DNA of 64,000 bases, from contig NZ_JAQSDY010000030.1 in NCBI RefSeq assembly GCF_029946145.1, positions 1 through 64,000 of the forward strand, given 5' to 3'. The notes under the pieces are model-generated. The model had not been told where the DNA came from and did not search any database. It saw only the letters and a program-made list of their open reading frames with translations. The position numbers were made by a program, and so were the translations under genes. How positions within the stretch are numbered: position 1 is the first letter of the stretch; each line of letters opens with the position of its first letter. The DNA comes from Brevundimonas sp. (GTDB lineage: Bacteria > Pseudomonadota > Alphaproteobacteria > Caulobacterales > Caulobacteraceae). Below, piece after piece: positions 37,459 through 46,524 of the stretch.

Positions 37459-38427
37459 ATGCCCGCCGACGCCACGCCACCCGCGATCTCGATGGCCCAG
37501 CCGGAAGACTTCTTCCAGCTGCTGAAGCCGCGCGTGATGTCGCTGGTGATCTTCACCGCCGTCACCGGTCTGGTCGTGGCCGGCGGCGACATCGACTGGA
37601 TATCGGGCGTCATCGCCATCCTGTGCATCGCCGTGGGCGCCGGCGCGGCGGGGGCGCTGAACATGGCGCTGGAGGGCGAGACCGACGCCCTGATGCGGCG
37701 CACGCGGGGCCGCCCGGTCGCGGCGGGGCGCGTGAACAAGAACGATGCGATGACGTTCGGCGTCATCCTGTCGGTCTTCTCGGTCATGCTGCTGGGCATG
37801 ACGACCAACTGGCTGGCCGGCGGCCTGCTGCTGCTGACCATCGTCTATTACGCGGCCTTCTACACCCTGCTGCTGAAGCGTCGGACGCCCCAGAACATCG
37901 TCATCGGCGGGGCGGCGGGCGCCTTCCCGCCGGTGATCGGCTGGGCCGCGGCGACCGGCCAGGCGCCGTGGCAGGCGTGGCTGCTGTTCCTGATCATCTT
38001 CCTGTGGACCCCGCCGCACAGCTGGGCCCTGGCCCTGTATTCGGCGGGCGACTACGCCAAGGCGGGCATTCCGATGATGCCCGTGGCGCGCGGAGCGAAG
38101 AGCACCCGGCTGCAGATACTGCTCTACACCCTGGTCTTCGTGCCCGTGGCGGTCGCGCCGGGGCTGACGGGGATGGGCGGCCTTCTGTATCTGGCCGTGT
38201 CCATCATCGGGGGCCTGGGCTTCCTGTTCCTCGCCGCGCGCCTGTATCGCAGCCGCGCCGGCGACCAGCCCGACAAGGCCGAGGCCGTGGGACGAGAGGC
38301 CGCATTGTATGATGTCCGCGCCGAGGCCAAACCGGCGCGCAACCTGTTCGCCTTCTCGATCCTGTATCTGATGGCCCTGTTCGCGGCCCTGTTGGTCGAG
38401 AGCGTCGCCGCCATCCCTGGACTGTAA
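37459..38427 (+). CDS. ctaB: Protoheme IX farnesyltransferase
   Basis: A 322-aa membrane enzyme that attaches a farnesyl group to haem b, giving haem O for oxidase assembly. It has nine hydrophobic helices and both prenyltransferase Asp/Asn-rich loops: [26 protein letters not shown] and the downstream [14 protein letters not shown]. It starts ATG with a weak ribosome binding site, 15 bases beyond the repeat. It belongs to the oxidase operon. Confidence 0.96.
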   Translation: MPADATPPAISMAQPEDFFQLLKPRVMSLVIFTAVTGLVVAGGDIDWISGVIAILCIAVGAGAAGALNMALEGETDALMRRTRGRPVAAGRVNKNDAMTFGVILSVFSVMLLGMTTNWLAGGLLLLTIVYYAAFYTLLLKRRTPQNIVIGGAAGAFPPVIGWAAATGQAPWQAWLLFLIIFLWTPPHSWALALYSAGDYAKAGIPMMPVARGAKSTRLQILLYTLVFVPVAVAPGLTGMGGLLYLAVSIIGGLGFLFLAARLYRSRAGDQPDKAEAVGREAALYDVRAEAKPARNLFAFSILYLMALFAALLVESVAAIPGL

Positions 38428-38432
38428 CCACC

Positions 38433-38612
38433 ATGACCCGCCTGACTCCGGAACAGCTGCAAGCCCGCAACAAGCGCAACCTGGCCATCGCCGGGGCGCT
38501 GGTCGTCTTCATCGTGCTGGTGTTCGGCGTGACCGTGCTGAACCTGAAGCGCAATCTGGACGCCCGCGCCGACGCGATCGCCGAGGGCCGTCCGGTCGGC
38601 TACGCCGGATGA
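38433..38612 (+). CDS. Small single-helix membrane ORF between ctaB and ctaG
   Basis: A 59-aa ORF missing from the track. Start ATG six bases after the ctaB stop; product MTRLTPEQLQARNKRNLAIAG then the helix ALVVFIVLVFGVTVLNLKRN. Its stop overlaps the ctaG start (ATGA). Short single-helix proteins at this position occur in many alphaproteobacterial ctaB-ctaG pairs (for example CoxF-like), and a role in oxidase assembly is inferred. Confidence 0.8.
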   Translation: MTRLTPEQLQARNKRNLAIAGALVVFIVLVFGVTVLNLKRNLDARADAIAEGRPVGYAG

Positions 38613-39187
38613 AACTGTCCCGTAACGCCATCGCCATCGCCTGCGCCGTGGGCGTCATGGGCATGACCGGCGCGGCCTTCGCGGCGGTGCCGCTGTACCG
38701 CATGTTCTGTCAGGTGACCGGCTTCGACGGCACGGTCCGCAAGGCCGAGAAAGCGCCCGACCACATGCTGGACGAGACGGTGCTGATTCGTTTCGACACC
38801 AATGTCCGCGACCTGCCGATGACCTTCCGCGCGGAACAGGTCAGCCAGCGGGTGCGAATCGGCGAGACCGGCATGGCCTATTTCGACGTGACGAACACCT
38901 CGGACCAGCCGATCCACGCCACGGCGTCCTACAATGTCGTGCCCGAACGGGCGGGCCCGTATTTTCAGAAACTGCAGTGCTTCTGCTTCGAGGGGCAGAC
39001 GATCCAGCCCGGCGAGACCCTGAAATTCCCGGTCCAGTATTTCGTCGCGCCCGAGATGGCGACGGATCGCGAGAGCCGCGGCGTCCGCGAAATCACCCTC
39101 AGCTACACCTTCTATCCGACCCGGCCCGCCGAACTGGCGTCCAACGCCGGCCAAGCGGCTCGCCAACCCTCTGGCGCAGCCGGATAG
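38609..39187 (+). CDS. ctaG: Cytochrome c oxidase assembly protein, Cox11 family
   Basis: A 192-aa Cox11 copper chaperone that delivers Cu to the CuB site of subunit I. The N-terminal helix (IAIACAVGVMGMTGAAFA) is followed by the immunoglobulin-like domain with the YRMFCQVTGFDG loop and the CFCFEGQTI copper-binding Cys pair. It overlaps the small ORF by four bases. Confidence 0.95.
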   Translation: MKLSRNAIAIACAVGVMGMTGAAFAAVPLYRMFCQVTGFDGTVRKAEKAPDHMLDETVLIRFDTNVRDLPMTFRAEQVSQRVRIGETGMAYFDVTNTSDQPIHATASYNVVPERAGPYFQKLQCFCFEGQTIQPGETLKFPVQYFVAPEMATDRESRGVREITLSYTFYPTRPAELASNAGQAARQPSGAAG

Positions 39188-39238
39188 CGGACGCTATAGC
39201 CTGCCGCATACGTATCTCGACCACTTCAAGAGACCCTG

Positions 39239-40147
39239 ATGGCCGACGCTCACGCCACTCCGCACCACGACTATCACCTGGTGAACCCCAGCCCCTGGCC
39301 GCTGGTCGCTTCCATCGCCGTCACGACCATGATGGTCGGGGCCGTGGTCTGGATGAAGGGTCTGGTCGGCGAGGACGCCGGTCAGGTCGCCGCCGCCCTT
39401 CTGGCCAAGGGCGACAAGGCCCTGTTCTTCGCCGGTTTCGCCGGCGTGCTGGTGTCGATGTTCGGCTGGTGGGCCGACGTGATCAAGGAGAGCAAGGCGG
39501 GTGATCACACGCCGGTCGTCTCCCTCGGCCTGCGCTACGGCATGATGCTGTTCATCGCCTCGGAGGTGATGTTCTTCGTGGCCTTCTTCTGGATGTTCTT
39601 CGAGATGGCGGTCTTCAACGAAGCCCGCGCCCACATTCCGGAAGTCAGCAACTGGGCCAACACGGCCGCCGCCTGGTCGACCTGGCCGCCCAAGGGCGTC
39701 GAGACGCTGGACGCCTGGCAGTTGCCGCTGCTGAACACCGTGATCCTGCTGCTGTCGGGCACGACCGTCACCTGGGCGCACCACGCGCTGCAGGTCGGCG
39801 ACCGCAAGGCCGCCAAGATCGGCCTGGCCATCACCGTCGCCCTCGGCATCCTGTTCACCGCGGTTCAGGCCTATGAGTACCAGCACATCATCCACGAGAA
39901 CCTGTTCTTCAACGAGGAAGCGGCGAACTCGGGCCTCTACGGTTCGATCTTCTTCATGGCGACCGGCTTCCACGGCTTCCACGTCCTGATCGGCACCATC
40001 TTCCTGATCGTCTGCCTGCTTCGCCTTCTGGCCGGCCAGATGAGCCCGGCCAAGCATTTCGGCTTCGAAGCCGCGGCCTGGTACTGGCATTTCGTGGACG
40101 TGGTCTGGCTGTTCCTCTTCGCCTTCGTCTACGTCACCTTCGGGTGA
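39239..40147 (+). CDS. ctaE: Cytochrome c oxidase subunit III
   Basis: A 302-aa seven-helix subunit III. Diagnostic blocks include FGMMLFIASEVMFFVAFFWMFFE (start RYGMMLF), TWPPKGVETLDAWQLPLLNTVILL and YWHFVDVVWLFLFAFVYV. It stabilises the core and proton uptake. It ends in a four-base GTGA overlap with the DUF983 gene. Confidence 0.96.
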   Translation: MADAHATPHHDYHLVNPSPWPLVASIAVTTMMVGAVVWMKGLVGEDAGQVAAALLAKGDKALFFAGFAGVLVSMFGWWADVIKESKAGDHTPVVSLGLRYGMMLFIASEVMFFVAFFWMFFEMAVFNEARAHIPEVSNWANTAAAWSTWPPKGVETLDAWQLPLLNTVILLLSGTTVTWAHHALQVGDRKAAKIGLAITVALGILFTAVQAYEYQHIIHENLFFNEEAANSGLYGSIFFMATGFHGFHVLIGTIFLIVCLLRLLAGQMSPAKHFGFEAAAWYWHFVDVVWLFLFAFVYVTFG

Positions 40148-40536
40148 CGGAAGGCCCCACAGGGCTTGATCCTCAACCGGCGCGGGTCGATCCGATCCGC
40201 GCCGGACTTCTTTGCCGCTGTCCCAACTGCGGCAAGGGTCCGCTGTTCGCCGGCTTCCTGAAGGTGGTCGAGCGCTGCGCGGTCTGCGGCTTCGACTTCA
40301 CCCGGATGAACACGGGAGACGGCGCCGCCATCTTCGTGATGCAGATCGCCGGCGGGATCGTGGTGTTCGGGGCCCTGTTCATCCAGATCGCTTACAATCC
40401 GCCGATATGGGCCATGCTGGCCGTCGCCCTGCCGCTGACGGCGGCGCTGTCGATCGGGTTGATGCGCCCGGGCAAGGGCGTGATGATCGCCCTGCAGATG
40501 CGCAACAAGGCTGGCCAGGCGCGCAATGACGATTGA
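40144..40536 (+). CDS. DUF983 zinc-ribbon membrane protein
   Basis: A 130-aa protein. An N-terminal zinc ribbon (CPNCGKGPLFAGF and CAVCGFDF) precedes two membrane helices. DUF983 proteins lie between subunit III and SURF1 genes in many alphaproteobacteria and are assumed to aid oxidase assembly. It starts GTG in an overlap and itself overlaps the SURF1 gene by 11 bases. Confidence 0.88.
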   Translation: MTEGPTGLDPQPARVDPIRAGLLCRCPNCGKGPLFAGFLKVVERCAVCGFDFTRMNTGDGAAIFVMQIAGGIVVFGALFIQIAYNPPIWAMLAVALPLTAALSIGLMRPGKGVMIALQMRNKAGQARNDD

Positions 40537-41233
40537 GGCGGCACGCGTCCGGTTTCCGTGGGGCCTGACGATCGTCTGCGTCCTCGCCTGCGTCCTGCTG
40601 GTCTCGCTGGGCGTCTGGCAGGTCCAGCGGATGCAGTGGAAGGCCGGCCTGATTGCCGAGGCCGAGGCGGCGGCTACCCATCCGCCCGTTCCGGTGATGC
40701 AGGTCTATCGGCCCCGTCATGAATTCCGCAGCGTCATCATCGACTGCCCCGGTCTGGCCACCGCGCCGTTCGTCGAGATGAAGACCATCGAAAACGGCGA
40801 GATCGGCGTCCGCCTGATCTCGGCCTGCCCCCTGCCCAGCAAGCCCTTCGTCACCCTGATTGACCGCGGCTTCGTGTCCGCGGCCATTTCCGCGCGCCCG
40901 TCCGTCCGGCCTTCGAACGAATCTGTGCGGATCATCGGCCAGCTGCGCATGCCGCCCAAACCGTCGGAGTTCGCTCCGCCGCCCGAGGGCGATGTCTTCT
41001 ACGCCCGCGACCACCTCGCGATGGGCCGGGCCTTGGGCGTCCGCAAATGGCTGGCCAGTCCGATGATCTTCGCCACCACCTCGTCCAACCCCGAATGGCT
41101 GGCGCTCGAACCCTCGGCGCCGCCCGCCGCCTTCTCGAACAACCACCTCGGCTATGCGTTGACATGGTTCGGGCTGGCGCTGGCCCTCGCCGGTTTCTAC
41201 ATCGTCCTGCTGCGTCGAAAGCTCACCTCCTGA
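40526..41233 (+). CDS. SURF1-family oxidase assembly protein
   Basis: A 235-aa SURF1/Shy1 protein with an N-terminal helix (LTIVCVLACVLLVSLGVWQVQRM), a central periplasmic beta domain and a C-terminal helix (SNNHLGYALTWFGLALALAGFYIVL). The family helps haem A insertion into subunit I. The conserved HLGYALTWFGLA ending is clear. Confidence 0.93.
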   Translation: MTIEAARVRFPWGLTIVCVLACVLLVSLGVWQVQRMQWKAGLIAEAEAAATHPPVPVMQVYRPRHEFRSVIIDCPGLATAPFVEMKTIENGEIGVRLISACPLPSKPFVTLIDRGFVSAAISARPSVRPSNESVRIIGQLRMPPKPSEFAPPPEGDVFYARDHLAMGRALGVRKWLASPMIFATTSSNPEWLALEPSAPPAAFSNNHLGYALTWFGLALALAGFYIVLLRRKLTS

Positions 41234-41241
41234 CCGCCACC

Positions 41242-42495
41242 TTGCACACCCTGTCCAACGGCGTCCGCGTCGTCTGCGATCCGATGCCCGGCCTGCGCAC
41301 CCTGGCCCTGACCGTCGCCGTCCGCGGCGGGGCGAAATGGGAGACCGAAGCCACCTCGGGCTGGTCCCATTGCCTCGAACACCTCGTCTTCAAGGGCGCA
41401 GGCGACATGGGCGCGCGCGAGATCGTCGAACGGATCGAGGCCGAGGGCGGGTCGCTGAATGCTTCCACCGGCTATGAGCGCACCAGTTTCGAGGTTCGCG
41501 CGCTGGACGGCTCCCTGCCGCTGGCCATGCAGGTGGTGTCGGATCTGGTCTTCCGTCCCACGCTCGATTCCGACGAGATCGAGCGCGAGAAGGACGTGGT
41601 CGCCCAGGAGATCGCCGAGGCCTTCGACACGCCCGACGACCATGTGTTCGAAATGGCCCAGACCCAGGCCTGGAAAGGACAGCCGCTGGGCCGCCCGATC
41701 CTGGGCTCGGTGAAGAGCCTGCAGCCGATCACCCGCGCCTCGATCAGCGACTGGCGCGCGCGCCTGTATTCGCCCGACCGTATGGTGGTGGCGGTGTCCG
41801 GGGCGGTCGACGAGGCCGAGCTTCTGGCCCTGGCGGAGCGCTGGTTCGGCGCGGAGACGGCGATGGCGGCGGCCGAGCCGGACGTTCCGCGTTTCACCGG
41901 CGGTGACGCGGCCCTGTCGCGGCGGATCGAGCAGGCCAATATCGTTTTCCAGCTGCCGGCCCCGGCGGCGGGGGATCCGGCCTATGCCGCGGCGCGGCTG
42001 ATGACCGAGATCCTGGGCGGCGGCATGGCCTCGCGCCTGTTCCAGAGCGCCCGCGAGGAGCGGGGTCTGGCCTATGCCATCGACGCCTATCACGAGCCCT
42101 ATGAGGATGCTGGCGTCCTGGGAATCTACGCCGGCGCAGCCGCCGAACGGGCGGTCGAGCTGGCCAGGGTCTGCGCCGCCGAGCTGAGGGCCCTGGCGGA
42201 AACGGGACCGACGGCGGCGGAGCTGTCGCGGGCCAAGGCCGTGATGAACGCGGGCCTGTGGATGTCGGACGAAAGTCCGTCGGCGCGCGCGGGCCGGGCG
42301 GCGGCGCAGGTGCTGATGTTCGGCGCCCCGATCCCGTCGGAGACCATGGCCGAACGCATGCTGGCCCAGACGGCGGAGGACGTGCGCGGGGCGGCGGCGC
42401 TGTCACTGGGCGGCGGCAAGGCCGCGACCGCGGTGCTGGGGCCGAAGGCTGCGGCGCCCGCCGGGGAGGCGTTCCACCAGACCCTTTTCGGCTGA
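41242..42495 (+). CDS. M16-family zinc metallopeptidase
   Basis: A peptidase of about 417 aa. The track start lies inside SURF1; I use the TTG nine bases after its stop (MHTLSNGVRVV). Visible is the inverted zinc motif HCLEH in the SGWSHCLEHLVFKG block, with the downstream Glu expected in EIERE. It resembles mitochondrial-processing-peptidase-like PqqL/YmxG proteins, which degrade or process short peptides. It is the last gene of the oxidase operon by spacing. A CTG or other upstream start is possible. Confidence 0.85.
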   Translation: MHTLSNGVRVVCDPMPGLRTLALTVAVRGGAKWETEATSGWSHCLEHLVFKGAGDMGAREIVERIEAEGGSLNASTGYERTSFEVRALDGSLPLAMQVVSDLVFRPTLDSDEIEREKDVVAQEIAEAFDTPDDHVFEMAQTQAWKGQPLGRPILGSVKSLQPITRASISDWRARLYSPDRMVVAVSGAVDEAELLALAERWFGAETAMAAAEPDVPRFTGGDAALSRRIEQANIVFQLPAPAAGDPAYAAARLMTEILGGGMASRLFQSAREERGLAYAIDAYHEPYEDAGVLGIYAGAAAERAVELARVCAAELRALAETGPTAAELSRAKAVMNAGLWMSDESPSARAGRAAAQVLMFGAPIPSETMAERMLAQTAEDVRGAAALSLGGGKAATAVLGPKAAAPAGEAFHQTLFG

Positions 42496-42602
42496 CTGTC
42501 CCGCTTCACCCGCCCCTTCGGGTTCGCCCGCGGCGCCCCCGGAAGGACAGAAAAGGGGAGGCACCGCTTTCCAAAGTCCCTCGTCGGACGCTATCTTTTC
42601 AC

Positions 42603-43193
42603 ATGGCCCTGCTGGACTGGATCAATGAGGCGACCGGTCCGGTTGTGAAGGGCGCCGGCGTCACCCTGAGGGCCCCGCGCGCCGGGGACCACGAGGCCTG
42701 GGCGACCCTGCGTCAGGCCAGCCACGCCTATCTGCAGCCGTGGGAGCCCAGCTGGCCCGAGGACGATCTGACCCGGGCCGCCTACAAGCGGCGGCTGGCG
42801 ATCTATGCGCGTGAAATGGAAGTCGGCAACGCCTGGCCCTTCTTCATCTTCGCGGATGCGGACCAGGCGCTGATCGGCGCCATCACCCTGTCCAATATCC
42901 GGCGCGGCGTGGCCGAGACGGGGACCCTGGGCTACTGGATCGGCAAGCCTTTCGCGGGGCGGGGGCACGCGACGGCGGCGGTGCGAGCCATGGTCGCCTA
43001 CGCCTTCGACGATCTGAACCTGCACCGGGTCGAGGCGGCCTGCGTGCCCGGCAACCTCGCCTCGCGCCGGGTTCTGGAAAAAGCGGGCTTCGAACTCGAG
43101 GGGCAGGCCCGGGCTTATCTCAAAATTAACGGCGCATGGGCAGACCATCTCCTGTTCGGCGTCGTGAATGACGGAGCCGCGCGTGGCGGCTGA
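42603..43193 (+). CDS. GNAT-family N-acetyltransferase (RimJ-like)
   Basis: Start at MALLDWINEATG (196 aa). The acetyl-CoA fold is recognised by TLGYWIGKPFAGRGHATAA, the pyrophosphate loop, and NLASRRVLEKAGFELEG. The RimJ/RimL-type pattern suggests acetylation of a protein N-terminus, probably a ribosomal protein. The earlier part of the track ORF overlaps the M16 gene and is not used. Confidence 0.87.
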   Translation: MALLDWINEATGPVVKGAGVTLRAPRAGDHEAWATLRQASHAYLQPWEPSWPEDDLTRAAYKRRLAIYAREMEVGNAWPFFIFADADQALIGAITLSNIRRGVAETGTLGYWIGKPFAGRGHATAAVRAMVAYAFDDLNLHRVEAACVPGNLASRRVLEKAGFELEGQARAYLKINGAWADHLLFGVVNDGAARGG

Positions 43194-43199
43194 TCAGGG

Positions 43200-44909
43200 G
43201 TGATCCCTGGGGGCCCGTCCAGTCAGGACCCGGTAAGGCGTTTGAACACTCGCTCCAGAAGTCTGGCCTGGGACGCGACGACCGCCATCGAGGCGCTGGC
43301 CGCCGCCGATGCCGCGCTGTGGATCTGGACGCCCGCCGACGACCAGATGCGCTTCACCGGGGCCACCCGGGCGCTGGGCCTCGGTCCGCTGGCGCCGGAG
43401 TGTTCAGGCGCGGCCTTCACCGCCGTGGCGACGCCGCAGGACCGGTCGCTGGCCGAAAAGATTCTCAAGCCACAGGAGGAGGGGACCGAGGTCGCCGTGC
43501 GCCTGCGCATGCGCGACTCCGAGACCTGCATCTGGCGCGGCGTCTGGCTGGAAGACGGCCTGCGCGCCGCCGGGGTCGTCGCCCTGGAGACAAAGTTCGC
43601 GGCCTCGCACCGGGATCACCTGACGGGGTTGCTGGACCGGCGCACCTTCCTGGCCCGCGCCGGCGAGACCCTGACCCAACCCGGCGACTATGAGCTGGTT
43701 GTGGCCGATGTCGACCGCCTTCGCCGGCTGAACGAGGCGCTGGGGCATGCGCGGGCCGATCTGGTCCTGTCCGCCCTCGGTTCGCGCCTCAACGCCGCCT
43801 TCGCCCATGACGCCAACGCCGCCCGCATCGGCGAGGACGAGTTCGCCGTCCTGGCCCCGCGCGGCACGGGCATGGTGGCCGAACGGGTGCGCGAGGCGAT
43901 GGAACAGCCGCTGCGGATCGCCGGCTTCGACATCTATCCGACCGTCTCGATCGGCTCGGCCTCGGCCGAGGGCGGGCCGGACGCGCCCGATCCCGCGGAA
44001 CTGCTGCGCCGCGTCGAACTGGCCGTCGAACAGGCCAAGACGGCGGGCCGCGGCGGCGTGGCGGCCTATGGCCGGGCGCTGGAAAGCGACAGCCTGTCCC
44101 GTCTGGCGCTCGAGGCCGACCTGAGGAACGCCTTCGTCCGCGGCGAGATCGAGCCCTTCTATCAGCCGATCGTGAACCTGCTGACCGGGGCGGTCGCCGG
44201 GTTCGAGGCCCTGGCCCGCTGGCGTCACCCCAAGCGCGGACTGGTGCCACCCGACGAATTCCTGGGTCTGGCCGACGAGATGGGCCTGATGAACGAACTG
44301 GGCCTGCTGATGATGACCTCGGCGTCGCGCCAGCTGGCCGAATGGCTGCAGCGCCATCCGTCGGCGGGCAAGCTGTTCTGCAGCGTCAATCTGTCGGTAG
44401 GCGAGATCGAACGGGCCGATCTGGTCGCGGACGTCACCCGCATCATCACCGAGGCCGGCCTGCCCAAGAGCGCGCTGAAGCTGGAGGTGACCGAGGGCGA
44501 CATCATGCGCGACACCTCGCGTGCGGCTGACACCCTGACGCGGCTGCGCGAGGCCGGGGCGTCGCTGGCGCTGGACGATTTCGGCACCGGCTTCTCGTCC
44601 CTCACGTGGCTGGCCAAGCTGCCGTTCGATACGCTGAAGATCGACCGCTATTTCGTTCTGACCATGGACAAGGACGAGGGCTCTTCGAAGATCGTCAAGT
44701 CGGTGGTCAATCTGGGCCGCGATCTGGGCCTCGACGTCGTCGCCGAGGGGGTCGAGAACGCCGGACTGGCCAAGCTGCTGCTGGACGCCCAGTGCCACTA
44801 CGGCCAGGGCTTCGGCTACGCCCAGGCCCTGCCGGCCCAGGAGGCCGAGGTCTATCTGAACGAATCCCTGGCCGACGGCACGGCGCCGATCAGGGCGCGG
44901 TCGGCCTAG
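43200..44909 (+). CDS. pdeA: GEDEF-EAL cyclic-di-GMP phosphodiesterase, PdeA-like
   Basis: A 569-aa protein: an N-terminal PAS-like region (DAALWIWTPADDQMRFTGA), a degenerate GGDEF domain whose site reads RIGEDEF (about residue 209), and an EAL domain (FEALARWRHPKRG about 335) with LDDFGTGFSSL and KIDRYFV. The EAL catalytic set looks intact. Caulobacter PdeA (CC3396) also has a GEDEF domain that binds GTP and activates its EAL domain, so this is a probable homologue. The start could instead be the TTG at about 43,242. It lies beside the oxidase cluster. Confidence 0.85.
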   Translation: MIPGGPSSQDPVRRLNTRSRSLAWDATTAIEALAAADAALWIWTPADDQMRFTGATRALGLGPLAPECSGAAFTAVATPQDRSLAEKILKPQEEGTEVAVRLRMRDSETCIWRGVWLEDGLRAAGVVALETKFAASHRDHLTGLLDRRTFLARAGETLTQPGDYELVVADVDRLRRLNEALGHARADLVLSALGSRLNAAFAHDANAARIGEDEFAVLAPRGTGMVAERVREAMEQPLRIAGFDIYPTVSIGSASAEGGPDAPDPAELLRRVELAVEQAKTAGRGGVAAYGRALESDSLSRLALEADLRNAFVRGEIEPFYQPIVNLLTGAVAGFEALARWRHPKRGLVPPDEFLGLADEMGLMNELGLLMMTSASRQLAEWLQRHPSAGKLFCSVNLSVGEIERADLVADVTRIITEAGLPKSALKLEVTEGDIMRDTSRAADTLTRLREAGASLALDDFGTGFSSLTWLAKLPFDTLKIDRYFVLTMDKDEGSSKIVKSVVNLGRDLGLDVVAEGVENAGLAKLLLDAQCHYGQGFGYAQALPAQEAEVYLNESLADGTAPIRARSA

Positions 44910-44910
44910 G

Positions 44911-45303
44911 ATGGCGGACGGCAAGCCGCCGGTGCTCGTGAGAATATTGCCTGTTGTTCTCGCCATCGCCCTGGTGGGGTGGGGCGCCTACGATCGGATG
45001 AAGGCCCGCAGTCCAGCGCCCATCTTCGAGGCCGTCAGGGCCAGCGATCCAACGATTGGCGATGTGGCGATCGAGCTGATCAACACCGGCCAGTTCCGGG
45101 ACGCTGACGGCCGTCAGGACGCCGTGCTTGAACTGTGGTGCGGAACGGTGAAAGGCCGCGCAGACGGCTTGGTCGGGGTGGTTGCCCGCCGGTCTCACAG
45201 GTCCAGCCCCGTGCGCGTGAAGGAATTGGCTCCGGGCTGGGACGACACGCTTACAGATCGCCAGCGTTGGCTGCTCACGGCATGCCGCCGCGTGAGCTCC
45301 TAA
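44911..45303 (+). CDS. Hypothetical membrane-anchored protein
   Basis: A 130-aa protein with an N-terminal helix (VRILPVVLAIALVGWGAY) and a soluble domain with TIGDVAIELIN and WCGTVKGRADG. Two Cys (WCGT, TACRR) are separated by about 55 residues. It follows pdeA by one base and ends in a 4-base convergent overlap with the YqgE gene. No family is recognised. Confidence 0.6.
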   Translation: MADGKPPVLVRILPVVLAIALVGWGAYDRMKARSPAPIFEAVRASDPTIGDVAIELINTGQFRDADGRQDAVLELWCGTVKGRADGLVGVVARRSHRSSPVRVKELAPGWDDTLTDRQRWLLTACRRVSS

Positions 45304-45869
45304 GCCCGGCCGATCTGTCCCGACAGTCGCGCCGGATCGACGCCCAGACCGGCCAGCACCCGGCCCCATTTGCTCTCGTGGTCGGGGTCGAAGATCAGCT
45401 CGGGATCGGCGTCGGCGACCAACCAGACATTCTCGCCCAGTTCGTCCTCCAGCTGGCCGTCGCCCCAGCCGGCGTAGCCGAGCAGCAGCACCGAGTGGTG
45501 CGGGCCCATAGCCGGATCCACCATGGCCAGCAGCGCCTCGCGCGTGCCTGTCATGGCGAAGCCGGCGCCGAACGCCAGCGAGGCGTCGTCGACCAGCCAG
45601 TCGTCGGTGTGCAGCACAAAGCCCCGCTCGCGCTCCACCGGCCCGCCGATCAGCACGGCGCGGCTGGCGGCATCGTCGGTCACGGGGGTGTCCAGCCGGG
45701 TCAGAACCTTCTTCAGGTTCACGCCGGGCGCGGGCCGGTCCAGCCTCAGCCCCATGGCGTGATCCGGCCGGTGGGCGCAGATCAGGATGACCGCGTGCTC
45801 GAACCGGGGGTCGCTGATGCCGGGCATGGCCACCAGCAGCCGCCCGGCCAGGGATTGGAATTCGTCCAT
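45300..45869 (-). CDS. YqgE/AlgH-family protein
   Basis: Start at MDEFQSLAGRLLVAMPG gives 189 aa; the longer track start overlaps the peroxiredoxin gene. It follows the YqgE pattern (LLVAMPGISDPRFEHAVILIC, GGPVERERGFVLH, LLGYAGWGDGQLEDEL). These proteins act as transcription- or signalling-associated factors of uncertain biochemistry. Confidence 0.92.
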   Translation of the reverse strand: MDEFQSLAGRLLVAMPGISDPRFEHAVILICAHRPDHAMGLRLDRPAPGVNLKKVLTRLDTPVTDDAASRAVLIGGPVERERGFVLHTDDWLVDDASLAFGAGFAMTGTREALLAMVDPAMGPHHSVLLLGYAGWGDGQLEDELGENVWLVADADPELIFDPDHESKWGRVLAGLGVDPARLSGQIGRA

Positions 45870-45984
45870 GACCCTATCATCGGCATGGACGGCGGCGTTC
45901 GCAAGTCGGGGCGGTTGGCGGGAGGGGCGGCAACGCCTATCTGAGCGGAACGTTTTGTCCTCACACCCATCCCGGAGCCTGCCC

Positions 45985-46470
45985 ATGACCGTCCAGATCG
46001 GCGACCGCATCCCCTCGTCCAACCTGACCCGCGCCACCGACGACGGCCCCAGGCCGGTCACCACCGACGACATCTTCGCCGGCAAGACCGTGGCCCTGTT
46101 CGCCGTACCCGGCGCTTTCACCCCGACCTGCTCGGCGTATCACCTGCCGGGCTACAAGGACCTGCGCGAGGACCTGGCCGGCAAGGGCGTGGACACGATC
46201 GCCTGTGTCTCGGTCAACGACGCCTTCGTCATGGGCGCCTGGGCCGACAGCCAGGGCGTCGGCAAGGACGAGATCGTCATGCTGGGCGACGGCAACGGCG
46301 ACTTCACCCGCCAGTTGGGCCTGTCGATGGACGCCACGGGCTTCGGCATGGGCGAGCGGTCGCAGCGCTATTCCATGCTGGTCAGGGACGGCCTGGTCGA
46401 ACAGCTGAACATCGAACAGCCGGGCGAGTTCAAGGTTTCGTCGGCGGAGCACCTGCTGGCTCAGCTTTAA
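45985..46470 (+). CDS. Peroxiredoxin, Prx5/glutaredoxin-dependent type
   Basis: A 161-aa peroxiredoxin with the peroxidatic motif PGAFTPTCSAYHLPGY (Cys near residue 49). It reduces hydroperoxides using thiol donors. Start ATG with CCCGGAG upstream; the track's 66-residue N-terminal extension is spurious. Confidence 0.93.
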   Translation: MTVQIGDRIPSSNLTRATDDGPRPVTTDDIFAGKTVALFAVPGAFTPTCSAYHLPGYKDLREDLAGKGVDTIACVSVNDAFVMGAWADSQGVGKDEIVMLGDGNGDFTRQLGLSMDATGFGMGERSQRYSMLVRDGLVEQLNIEQPGEFKVSSAEHLLAQL

Positions 46471-46524
46471 AGGCGCTATCGCTCGGGACGCGGTCCCTCG
46501 CTGCTTGAGCGCAGGGTTTGATTG

